Source: Zygnema cylindricum (Eukaryota > Streptophyta > Zygnematophyceae > Zygnematales > Zygnemataceae). From it: a stretch of 45,096 nucleotides of DNA. Both the position numbers and the translations under genes were made by a program. Positions 22,063 to 32,000 of the stretch are shown here, piece by piece. Position 1 is the stretch's first letter; every line of letters begins with the position of its first letter. A model generated the notes under the pieces. That model was given only the letters and a program-made list of their open reading frames with translations, made no database searches and was not told the origin of the DNA. The stretch is from assembly GCA_037447655.1 (NCBI GenBank), contig JBBHKE010000790.1, forward strand, positions 204,698 through 249,793. The letters are read 5' to 3'.

Positions 22063-22075
22063 TGGGCCCATAGCC
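22063..22075 (-). other. Primer-binding site (half initiator tRNA-Met type), variant
   Basis: The plus strand reads TGGGCCCATAGCC directly against the LTR end at 22076. This is the anticodon-arm sequence of eukaryotic initiator tRNA-Met (TGGGCCCATAACC) with one change. The site would be primed by an internal tRNA region rather than the 3' CCA end. Confidence 0.75.
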
Positions 22076-23196
22076 TGTAATTCTGTGACCTCCATTGGTA
22101 AACAAAATGTCCAGCTTATATGAAGCCTCTAGGATAGTATATGCACTTTTGACTTTGAAAATAAATAAGTCCCACCCTGGGACGCAAAAACTCTGACTGA
22201 CTACACCCGTGTGTAGCGTGGACTCCCCTGAGTCGGCTGCAAAGAGAATCACTGAATTTACTCACCTGAGCATTAAGTTATGGTTGTTCAAAGAGAACAT
22301 ATTTGTACAGATGGCCTCTAAGAGAGAGAGCACTTTTCAACATTTTTCATTGTCCTGAAAAACTCCTAATTTCTATTCTCAACCAATCAAAAAAGAGTAC
22401 CCTAACTATTGTACATATAAAGTACAAAAGCCGCCGTACTTTATGTACGGATATATTCGGCACCACTTCGGTATGCCACGTGGCAAATAGGTCAACGTCG
22501 TTCTGTCCATTTTCTCTTTCGGCATCTAATAGGATGATGCCACGTGTCATTTTCTCCCATTTCGCCAAACTGCTCCCATATAGTAGTTCTGGCATACTCG
22601 CACTCATGCGTGCCGTTCGTTCCTTTTACGGCGATCGATTTCAGCCGTTGGATCTGACGGCGCGCCGAAGAAATGTTGACCGTTGAATTTCACCGGTCAA
22701 AGTTTCGTGTTGACTGTTGAATTTCGGCGGTCAACATTCTTTGCTTACCGCTTGAAATTTGTTATCGCTTTGCGAACCGTCAACCGCGACATTTAATTTT
22801 GTCTGTCAAAATTAAATGTTTGTTTCATTAATTTCGTGCGGTACTGCATTTCGTGCGGTACCATACGTTCCATGTTGCGTTTCGTTTCGTAGGATGTTAA
22901 ATGGAATGTGCCGTTGATATGACTTTAAATAAATATCATATACAATGTATGTAACGATTAATCAAGACCTGACGGATAAGGTGGGCGCCAAGATTGTAAG
23001 GCTGTTGTCCGGAGGTTACGGGATCAATTCGTGACTGTGGCAACATTACTTTTGCAGGAGCCTAATCTTATGCCTATCTCCTCATCTGTCTAAGGTAGAC
23101 ATGGCTGCCTGCCCATTCTCAGTGACTACGACAAGAGTGAGAACTGTAGGACCCAAAAAACAAAAGATAGAACATAAAATATCAATTTTTTCAACA
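22076..23196 (-). repeat. LTR of copia element A, downstream copy (shared)
   Basis: This 1121-bp LTR begins TGTAATTCTGTGACC and ends TTTTTTCAACA; its partner is at 27576-28690. The polypurine tract of A abuts it at 23197. Along the plus strand it carries the hairpin arms GTACATATAAAGTAC (22411-22425) and GTACTTTATGTAC (22436-22448), CACGTGGC (22477-22484) and CACGTGTC (22541-22548). A tRNA-Arg-like segment follows at 22962-23040, with a GATCAATTC B-box-like element. It would hold the promoter and poly(A) signals. A primer-binding site lies at its other edge. Confidence 0.93.
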
Positions 23197-23213
23197 CTCC
23201 CCTTATTTTCTAG
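23197..23213 (-). other. Polypurine tract of copia element A
   Basis: CTCCCCTTATTTTCTAG on the plus strand, purine-rich on the coding strand, directly abuts the LTR end. The polypurine tract survives RNase H and primes plus-strand DNA synthesis. Elements E (8289) and B (37921) have comparable tracts next to their LTRs. Confidence 0.8.
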
Positions 23214-26200
23214 TCTAGCTTTTCTTTCAGTCCACACCTCTCCCTACTAAATTTTATTTTGGGAGAAGGAACCGGCTTAGTCATCATATCTGCTACCATC
23301 TCTCCATCCGGTCTATATTCTAAACTAATTATTTTATTCTCAACCTTCTCTCTAACAAAGCTCAAATGAATATCCATATGTTTTGCTTTATAGTGATGTT
23401 TTGGGTTTGCTGCAATTGCAATCGCAACTTGATTGTCACAAAGTACTTTTTGCACTCCGCTCTTCATATATCCTAATTCTTGAGGCAAAGATTTTACCCA
23501 CATCAATTCTTTCACAGCCAAACAAGAGGCAATATACTCAGCCTCCATGGTGGACTGAGCAATCACCTTTTGTTGCTTACTGCTCCAGCAGCAAGCCCCA
23601 TTCCCAACATACAACACATACCTAGAAGTACACCTCCTCATCGGAGCATCCCCATAACTAGAATCACTCCAAGTGGTGATGTTAGTATTATCCCCTCCCA
23701 AATGCAACCATAGATCTCTCGTTCCTATCAAGTATCGCATGACCCTTTTGGCCGCTTCTTAATCATTCTTCCTAGGATCATTCAGACTCCTACTTAATAC
23801 TCCCACAGCTACAGCTATATCAGGACGAGTACAGTTCATAAAGTAGATCAAACTACCGACAACCTGTCTGTACGGAATAGTTTGCATGAACTTGCTTTCC
23901 TCAGGTCCTAGCTCATTACCTAGAATCAAGACTCCCTCTTCTAAGCTCTCCTCATTTCCCTTCTTTAAGTCCATTGGAGTCGTACAACTATTTGCTTTTT
24001 CCATTTGAAATTTTTCAAGCATATTCCTAGTTGCTTCCTTTTGAGTTAGTCTAATTGTTTTCTTTTCTCTATCTTTCTCCGTTTGAATTTCCAAGATGTA
24101 CTTTGCCTCTCCCAAATCTTTCATTTCAAATCTACCTTTTAGATCCTTTTTCAATCTATTAATTTTCTCCATTGATTTACTCAAAACAAACAAATCATCA
24201 ACATGTATGGCAATGAAAATTATACCTTCCTCGTCCTCAAATAATTAGATAGAATGATCACAACTGATTCGAATATATCCCAAACTCGTGAAAAACTTGT
24301 CCAATTTTTTTTTCCATTGGCGTGGAGCTTGCTTTAGTCCATAGAGGGACTTTATCAATCTGCACACCTTGCTTTCTTCTCCTTTCTCTACAAATCCTTT
24401 CGCTTGTCGCATGAAGATCTCTTCTTCCAATTCTCCGTGTAAGAAAGCAGTTTTGATATCCATCTAGTGCACTTCCATGTCTTCCGCTGCCGTGAGACTA
24501 AGCAAAATCCGGACGGTGGGGAATCTAACAACCGAAGCAAAAGTCTCCTCATATTTGATCCCCTCCTCTTGTGTGAACCCCTTTGCCACTAATCTGGCCT
24601 TGGATCGCTCGATAGTATTATCTGGGTTGAGCTTTAACTTAAATACCCACTTGCATCCTATCGGCTTTATATCTGGAGGACAATCCACCAACTTCCATGT
24701 GTTTGCTTCCATAATGGAAGCCATCTCATCATTAATAGCTGTCACCCATCTATCACCTTTCGGACTATTAACTGCTTCGGAGTAATTTTGTGGTCCGCTC
24801 AAATGTGACAGCTTAGTAACCTTGTTGTTCACTTGTCTCTCTCGAAGTCTCTTACTGCTTCTCCTTCCTCCTTCAAACTCCGACGCTGGGATAGAGGGTA
24901 ATCTTGGGTTTCTCCAAATAACTTCACCTTCTCTCCTATCTGTGGAGTCCATCTCCAAACATTCATCGTCCATTCCTGGTCTTTCCTCGTTTTCTTCTTT
25001 GGTTTGAACAGGATGTTGTGGCTCCAAGAGAGAGTCACTCTCGGTCAGTTTTTCCTCTTCTTCTGCAAAGTCAGGCTGAACCGGAGTTTGATTAGAAGAA
25101 TCTGAATGTAACTCATTTTCGGATTCAATTCTAATCCTCACCGATTTGGTGTACTTAAAGGGATTTATGGACTTTCCCTCATCCATAACTACCAAGTGTT
25201 TTACTAGAATTATGTCTTCTATTCCGAGATCATAAACTCTATATCCCTTAACATTTTCATCATACCCAAGTAAGTATCCCGACTTTCCTCTAGCATCTGA
25301 CTTCCAATCAGATTTTTCTGTGTTTAGACTAAACACTTGACTTCCAAACACCTTTAAGTGTGAAATATTAGGTTTTCTTCCGGTCCATCTTTCATAAGGT
25401 GTTTGGCCTTTTATAGCCGAGGTAAGTACTCTATTTTTGAGATAGTTAGCACAATTGATAGCTTCTGCCCAAAAGCTTTTCCTTATCTTTTTATCCGTCA
25501 ACATACTACGGGCACTATCACTTAGAGTCCAATTTAGTCTCTCGGCTACACCGTTTTGTTCTGGATTCTTTGGGACAGTCTTTTGGTGTTGAACCCCTTC
25601 ATCTTTCAAATAATCCTCAAACTCATTAGAAGTGAATTCCCCCCCATTATCACTCCTCTCTCTTTTTATAGGTGTCTCATGGAGCTTTTCACTCCATGCT
25701 TTATACACTTTAAAATAAGCCTAAGCCTCAGATTTGTTTTTCAAGAAATATACTCTAGAGTATCTAGACCAATCATTCGTGATAGTAAGCATAAATCTTT
25801 TCCCTCCAACTGATGGCACTTTGGCCGGTCCCAATATGTCAATATGAACCAAGTCTAAAACCTTTTCACCCTTATATGTTACGACCTTTGGAAACAGCAA
25901 CCTGTGGGCTTTTCCTTGTGCACACCCTCTACAATCATCCAAAGTCTCATTATCCCCAAAATGTATTCCCTCAACTACAGCCATTTTCTTCATTTCTTTA
26001 AATCTATCTAGATGCACATGTCCCAATCTTTTATGCCACATCATCCAATCACTTACAGCAACATAGTAAACTCCCGTCTTTCCATTACTCAAATTCAGCC
26101 TAAACATTCCTTGGCTACCCTTTTCAGCTGTGAAGTACACTTCATTCTCATAGCTAGCAACAAAGACTCCTTTCTTAGTACTAGTCTCAAAGCCCTTATC

Positions 26201-27595
26201 ATCTATGAACGACGTAAAGATAAGATTTTGGTTCAACTCCGGAATAAAAAAAACATCAGAGAAAGTGACTATGGATGTATTTCCATCAACTAGGACCCTC
26301 AGATTTACTGATCCCACTAAATTAGTGGTCACTATCCTCCCATCCCCATACCCTATCTCTACAGTAGGGATCTTTCTCATTTTGAAAAACAATGGTTTTT
26401 CTCTACGCATATGCATAGAGGCTCTTGAATCAATGATCCATCCTTCTTCAAGAGCTTCTTTCACTCCACCAAAAGCACACTTTTGCCTCCTTGGAATATT
26501 CGGCTCACCTTTCACCTCCAACTCCTCATTGAGAAGAAGTTCTCCATCGTCATCATCAACATCCTCTTCCACGACTTGTGTTGCAATGAACGCCTTCTTT
26601 TTCCTTCCGCCTGGTTTTCCAATCGATTCCTCCTTCAATCTCAACTCCGTCAACTTAGTGCACTCCGCCATGTAGTGTCTCGGCTTTTTACAAAAATGGC
26701 AAAGCCCCTTCAGAGCCCTTGGAGGAGATCCGTCATGGTTTCCTCTTCCTCCTCCACCAAAGTTCCCATAAGGTTTCTAAGAATCCTTATCACCCCAGTC
26801 AGTACCAGTAGCCAATGCTTGAACCCTCTTTCCTCTCCTACGAATCTCAATTGTGCTTTCCCTAACCAAAATCATCCCCACAACAGAATTCTAGATCCAA
26901 AGATGATATAACAAATCCTGGACCCTGTTAACAATGTTCTCATAATCATTTGGGAGTTTCATAAGCAAAGTGTTCACCTTCTCTTTCTCGGTCTCCCTTT
27001 TCCCTGCACTTTCTAACTCCATGAATAACCCAGCCAAATCATTAAAAAAATCTAACATCTTTCCCCGTTTTTACACATATCCCTGTACCTTCTAATCTGC
27101 CACCTTCTGCTACTGAATCGTACTCCTCTTGTAAATGTCCACAAGAGCTTCCCACAACTCGTCTACCCTCTCCACATGAAGATGAGGTGTAGCCACTCGC
27201 TGAGTGAGACGCCCAAGAATAAAATAAGTTGCCACGGTATTGTTGAAATCCCAGATTTTAGTATCATTCGCCTCAGTTTTCTGAACTGGTGCTACAAGAG
27301 CCGATCCACTAGCCATTGGTGTGATTTTCTCCTTCCCTTTGTCTGACATGGTGCTTTTTGCAACATCCTCCACCCCCTCTGCCCCTGCACATCCTCCAGT
27401 GAATTGAGATCCTCCAAACCCTGGTGGAACACCTAATTTAGCGGATGGCCAACGCACACGGCCACTCACAATGCCCCCTAGCCGGTTTTCAAACAATACA
27501 CCCCTCATCATGGTTTCCCAATAAATGAACCCTGTTCCATTAAAAATGGGCACCCTAGAGGGTGGGCCCAAAACCTTTAATTTCGTGACCTCCAT
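23210..27595 (-). pseudogene. Copia element A: gag-protease-integrase-RT-RNase H polyprotein, one frame with nine stops
   Basis: A single minus-strand frame of about 1460 codons, from Met at 27595 in the LTR, keeps register throughout. In order: gag; a zinc knuckle CHFCKKPRHYMAEC near 26690; protease with IIDSRASMH (active-site Gly replaced by Arg); and integrase with WHKRLGHVH, a DCRGC zinc site, RSDNGGEFTS and NPEQNGVAERLN. Reverse transcriptase follows with GCKWVFKLKLNPDN, MDIKTAFLHGELEEE, SLYGLKQAPRQW and a VDD box preceded by His. RNase H has TWSDSSYGD, STMEAEYIAS and CDNQVAIAI. Nonsense codons lie at 27110, 27092, 27071, about 26892, about 26776, 25721, 24464, 24245 and 23759. The order protease-integrase-RT is diagnostic of Ty1/copia. 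The element is inactive. Confidence 0.93.
27563..27575 (-). other. Primer-binding site of element A (half initiator tRNA-Met type)
   Basis: TGGGCCCAAAACC on the plus strand differs by one base from the initiator tRNA-Met anticodon-arm sequence. It lies between the LTR end (27576) and the rest of gag. The site is also translated, because gag starts 20 bases inside the LTR. Confidence 0.78.
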
Positions 27596-28690
27596 TGGTA
27601 CACAGAATGTCCAATTTATGTGAAGCCTCTTGGATAGTATATGCACTTTTGACTTTGACAATGAATTATTCCCACCCTGGGACGAAAAAACTCTGACTGA
27701 CTATACCCCTGTGTAGCGTGGACTCCCCTAAGTCCGCTGCAAAAAGAATCACTGAATTTTCTCACCTGAGCATTAAGTTATGGCTGTTCAAACACAACAT
27801 ATTTGTACGGATGGCCTCTGAGAGAGAGAGGACTTTTCAATATTTTTCTAAGTCCTGAAAAACTCCTAATAGCTATTCTAAACCAATCAAAATAGAGTAC
27901 CCTAACTATCGTACATATAAAGTACAGAAGCCGCTGTACTTTATGTACGGATATATTCGGCACCACTCTCGGTCTACCACGTGGCAAATACGTCAATGAT
28001 ATTCTGTCCCTTTTCTCTTCCGGAAACCAATAGGATGATGCGACGTGTCATTTCCTCCCTTTTTGCCGAACTGCTCCCAGATAGTAGTTCCGACATACCG
28101 TCACTCATACGTGCCGTCCGTTCTTTTTACGATGATCGATTTCAGCCGTTGGATCTAACGGCGCGCCGAATAAATGTTGACCGTTGAATTTCACCGGTCA
28201 AAGTTCCGTTTTGACCGTTGAATTTCGATGGTCAACATTCCGTGTTGACCGCTGAAATTCGTTCTCGCTTTGCAAGCCGTCGATCACGACATTTAATTTC
28301 GTCCGTCGAAATTAAATGTGTGTTTCATTTAATTTCGTGCGGTACTGGATTTCGTGCGGTACCACACGTTCCATGTTGCGTTTCGTTTCGTAGGATGTCA
28401 AATGGAATATGCCGTAGATACAACTTTAAATAAAGATCAAATACAGTTCATGCAACGATTCATCAAGACCTGAAGGATAAGGTGGGCGCCAAGTCCGTAC
28501 GGCTGTTTTCCGGAGGTTACAAGATCAAGTCATGTCTGTGGCAACATTACTTTTGCAAGAGCCTAATCTTTTGCCTATCTCCTCATCTGTCTTAAGCAGA
28601 CATGGCTGCCTGTTGATTCTCAGTGACTACGACAAGTATGAGAACTGCTGGACCCACAAAGGATAGAACATAAAATATCATTTTTCAACA
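27576..28690 (-). repeat. LTR of copia element A, upstream (5') copy
   Basis: This 1115-bp LTR is the partner of 22076-23196 and ends TTTTTCAACA at 28690. Its first bases are TTTAATTTCG, so the canonical TG has mutated. Hairpin arms lie at 27911-27925 and 27936-27948, CACGTGGC at 27978-27985, and a tRNA-Arg-like segment at 28460-28540 with GATCAAGTC. The gag Met codon is at 27593-27595, inside the LTR. The insertion cut element G, whose gag begins directly at 28691. Confidence 0.93.
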
Positions 28691-28699
28691 ACCTCGCGG

Positions 28700-29290
28700 G
28701 AAGCTTTACCTGATTTAATATCATGTGCCAAAGCTGTCTTGAAGTTTGTTGGACACTTTCCATTTCAGTCGAAGAAATTTATTCAAAGCCATCTTACCCA
28801 AACTTACGGTCTCAAATTTACCTTTGACCAGGCCGCCCAATACGCGGTAGAATACGAAATGACAAATTGTTGGTGGGAAGCTCAGGATCGACCAAAAGCT
28901 CCCGAAAAAGAACCAAATCTTTTAAAATCCACCAAATGCTAGTAACTTAGGGCCCAATAATCGGCCTTGAAGGGTTCTTGCCATGGGAACTCCACCAAAT
29001 CAACCATCCAATCGCATTTGTTTTTTATGTGGCAAGACTAAGCACGATGCTCGGATGTGTCCGAATAAATCTGCGACCTATACACACTGCAAACTGATTG
29101 GCTATTTTGTACATCATTGTCACATCAAAAACCCGAAATTTTCATATAAAAATCAGATATGAAATGGCGAAACACCGACTGGATCCGCCAAACCAGTCCA
29201 ATCAGTGAAAGAAACAGAAAAAGATTCGCCACCTAAAGTGTCGCGGAGAGAAAGAGAGAGGGAGGAAATGCAAACTCAAATGGTCGCCAT
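28700..29290 (+). pseudogene. Element G: gag C-terminal part with zinc knuckles
   Basis: A capsid-like helical segment (28700-28942, including FTFDQAAQYAVEYEM) ends at a TAG. After it a zinc knuckle CFLCGKTKHDARMC is encoded at 29019-29060 and fits C-x2-C-x4-H-x4-C. A second, degenerate knuckle follows near 29085-29125, in which the first Cys and the His are both replaced by Tyr. A basic and acidic tail (KVSRREREREE) comes next. Two knuckles in tandem fit a nucleocapsid that binds RNA. The 5' part of gag is missing. Confidence 0.78.
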
Positions 29291-29299
29291 GATCATAGT

Positions 29300-30090
29300 C
29301 CGGTTTGCAGCCCTTATATCTTAAATGAAACTGCCTACTCAGCTAAGTTGTATGGCCGGTACAATTGTCCACCATCCCACATTAGCTGGTTGGGTTTTAC
29401 AAGATTCAACCATTTAAAAATGGGCAATCACGTTTGCTATTGGCACCGTTGATCACAATCGAGACGGTAAACAGTCTAGCACGCGTCTTCCATTATCATT
29501 TTCCAAAGAGACCGTAACTAATTTGCCCGAAACAGCTTTCACCATAACGACAAAAACACTGACTATTCTTGACCGCTCTATCAAGACAATCATACGATTA
29601 AAGAAAGATTGTGCATTTTTTCCACTTTGATATCCGACTCTCCCAACCATAAAATCTACCGTCTCACCCATTTCATTCGCAACATTACAAGCGTTGCAAA
29701 TGAACCGTAATTTGGAAGCTCTTAGGCCTATCTCTGCCAAAAAGCGTGGTTCACTCGCCCCACGCATCAGTTTTTTGGATAATGGGAAGGGTGCATTTTT
29801 AGTCAATGGTGTCACACCGTCATTACCACTTATGGACGCTGGTGCAAAACCAATTATTTTGGGGTCATCTTTTGCACTAAAACTAGGTCTGACAGCTGAT
29901 AAACTTCAGTCCACCACCAAATGTTTAATCACCTCAGCAGGAACTACCGAACCAGTTTTGGGCATTACAAAGGATCCACTTTGTTTTAGGTTTCAAACCG
30001 GTACATAATCTGATTTTGTGGAAGTTCGTGCTCACGCATTGGTCACCAAATGAAGTGATTACGAGTGTTTAGTGGGGCAAGATGTGATTT
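29300..30090 (+). pseudogene. Element G: retropepsin-type aspartic protease
   Basis: The clearest frame is 29694-30008. LPLMDAGAKPIILGSSFA is encoded near 29820-29875, with DAGA at 29835-29846 as a variant of the D[T/S]GA active site. It is followed by the TTKCLITSAG strand. After a stop, YECLVGQDVIF near 30060-30095 supplies the hydrophobic-Gly block of the second half of the fold. Upstream (29340-29690) a protease N-terminal extension reads in part as FAIGTVDHNRDGKQSS. It would process the element's polyprotein. Asp is retained, but the domain is split by stop codons. Confidence 0.78.
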
Positions 30091-30410
30091 TTAGGCGGTG
30101 TTGACATGTAGGATCAGACATTTTCATACAGTCCAACCAATTATCCGGAAAAGAAAATCTCCCTTCCTCTAATTTGAGCACGACAACCCATACCCGTTAT
30201 GGCTCACGGAACCCAATTTGTCCCTGCTTATTCCAGAAATTCTGTGGGATTTGAAATTTTCCATTATCTATCCGGAGAGGAAATTATACTTGAGAGTCCC
30301 TCTTTGCCGCAACTTTTGGATAATCCAGGTTTTATTATTGATTCTCGCTAGTTTGATCATATATACAAAACACACACTTCAAATTCCTTTATCATAAGTT
30401 CCACCTCCTC
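30091..30410 (+). pseudogene. Element G: linker between protease and methyltransferase
   Basis: Plus-strand open segments such as the one beginning MAHGTQFVPAYSRNS (about 30200-30350) keep coding character between the two domains, with a stop near 30350 and a frame change before the methyltransferase. No reverse transcriptase, RNase H or integrase motif is present. In H the equivalent linker is about 130 residues (11696-11530 and neighbours). Confidence 0.5.
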
Positions 30411-30978
30411 CTCTTATTTCGGTAGATTTTTCTGGTTTCCTTCCCATCTATTGGAAACGAATTCAGCTCAACCCTCTTCAAGATGGTCTTGTCATTTTAG
30501 ATCTATTCGCACGCATAGGTATCTCTAAGCTATCTCGCCTTCGCAACGGATTAATCATCAAGCACTACTACTTAGTCGACACTTACCCTTTTGCTCCGAA
30601 AGCCCACACACATCACTGTAATCTTTTACACGAACAATATCCACATCTTTTTCCCAAATCCACCTTTGACCACATGCATATAGCCTTACACTTAGATTTT
30701 CGTTTGATAAGCAATCACCACATTCTTGATGTAGAACCAATCGATCTTCTCTTTGCCGGTTGGGAGTGTCACGAATGTCACGAGCAGGCAAGGGTCTTGG
30801 CTTCGTCTTTGAATTACTTCATATCATGCATTTTCTTCAATCATTCGATCGACCATTAGGATATATTTTGGATAACGTGGCAGCCTATAACGATCCTCGA
30901 CCTACATTGTTAGTTGATTACAAGCGGATAGAAGCATTATTTTGTCCTCCTCTAGTAGAAATTGATGGTTCTTTCATT
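30411..30978 (+). pseudogene. Element G: C-5 cytosine DNA methyltransferase domain (truncated, degenerate)
   Basis: Motif I, LVILDLFARIGIS, is encoded at 30488-30526. IDLLFAGWEC at 30740-30769 is motif IV with the catalytic Cys kept, but Pro is replaced by Glu and the following Gln by His. A short CACGAATGT-type duplication and frameshift follow. In the next frame SRAGKGLGFVFE and LGYILDNVAAYND (30860-30890) give the rest of motif IV and an ENV-like motif VI in which Glu is replaced by Asp. Spacing between motifs agrees with the domain in H. The LTR of copia C at 30979 removes motifs VIII-X. In this state the domain would not be active. Confidence 0.8.
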
Positions 30979-32000
30979 ATTTTCTAGGTCTAAATTGAAA
31001 TACAGAAAGAAGATGAGGCAGTCTGCCTCTAACTTCTCTCTCCAACTCCCACACTTGTTGCAGTCATTGAGAAGTTGGAGAGGAAGTTAGAGCCATGGCT
31101 ACCTAGGCTATCCAGAGGTTTACGGGAAATAGATTAGTTGATTCACGGATAGGTAGTTTATTTAAGAAAAGGGATGATGTCTGATCCAGGATTTGATCTT
31201 GGTACCTGCCATTTGTAGACCGCTGGTAGCCGATAGACTTATCCATTAAGTTTATGACTAGTGTTACATGCTATAAGGTTTGATATTTATTTAACTGTTA
31301 CCACGTAGGAAAATTCATTTAACGAAAATTTTTTACAGTATACATAGATCCAGTTATGTAAAGTATGAATTACGGTATGGATAAGAAACGAGCACTGCGC
31401 ATTTGTTTGTTTAACGAGACAAATACCGCAAAAGTATTTATGACGGATACGATAGAAATTTGCATTCAATTGGACGACCGGGAAGAAAGCCGAGATCGCG
31501 GAAGAGAATCTTGGCGGTTTGTAGTCATCGCCACATTGGATGTCACGTGGCACGAATACGCTGGATCGCGTCATCTCCTGGGATAGCGCGTTCAAATCCG
31601 GATATGACATGTGTCAACATTTAGGCCATGTTGTACAATATCCGTATAAAAAGTAAACCGGTTGCTGTACTTTTGTGTACGGCAGTGTAATATGTCAGTA
31701 GATAGAGTTTAAGAGAGAGATAGGACTTAGAAAAATTTGGTAGATAGGACCTCTCTCAGAGACCTTCTTTACAAAAGGTCAACTTTGACCCTCCATAACT
31801 TACTGCTCAGGGGAGCAAATTCAAATATTCTTTTTGCTATCTACCCGAGGGAGTCTTGCCTTCACATTGAAGAAGGTGGTCATAGCTTTTGTCTGCCAAG
31901 GTGGCAAATAATCTTGCTTAAACACAAAGTGTTCAGGGTTATCCTAGAGGCTTCTTGCAAGCAGTCCATTCTAAGGACCTATGGAGGTCTCAGAGTTGTA
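30979..32000 (+). repeat. 5' LTR of copia element C
   Basis: This 1022-bp LTR starts TATTTTCTAGGTCT, the same start as the LTR at 40632, and ends GGTCTCAGAGTTGTA beside the primer-binding site. Landmarks are an antisense tRNA-Arg-like segment (about 31193-31265, with TTAATGGATAAG-like and GATCAAATC boxes on the minus strand), CACGTGGC at 31544-31551, TATAAAAAG at 31645-31653 and an imperfect hairpin (31644-31656 with 31674-31687). The left flank TTCAT would be the target duplication; its partner is not seen, because the right end of C is joined to element D. Confidence 0.88.

Larger units (their letters stand above)
28691..30978 (+). mobile_element. Element G: second gag-protease-methyltransferase retroelement (truncated at both ends)
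   Basis: Plus-strand remnants of gag with zinc knuckles, a retropepsin and a C-5 cytosine methyltransferase lie in the same order as in element H. About 400 bp separate protease from methyltransferase, and no reverse transcriptase lies between them. The left end is cut by the LTR of copia A (28690). The right end is cut by the 5' LTR of copia C (30979), just after the ENV-type motif of the methyltransferase, so any reverse transcriptase downstream is not visible. Protein similarity to H is limited to the domain motifs, so this is a separate lineage, not a duplicate. Confidence 0.8.

Noticed and set aside
22055-22252. Open frames within LTRs (also at 6034-6363 and 31737-32021)
   Set aside because: Similar short frames recur in several LTRs because the U5 region is conserved; apart from the gag start at the end they carry no domain.
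22071-28695. Target-site duplication for element A
   Set aside because: The right flank is ACCTC, but the left LTR is followed by a primer site and gag, so no matching flank can exist there.
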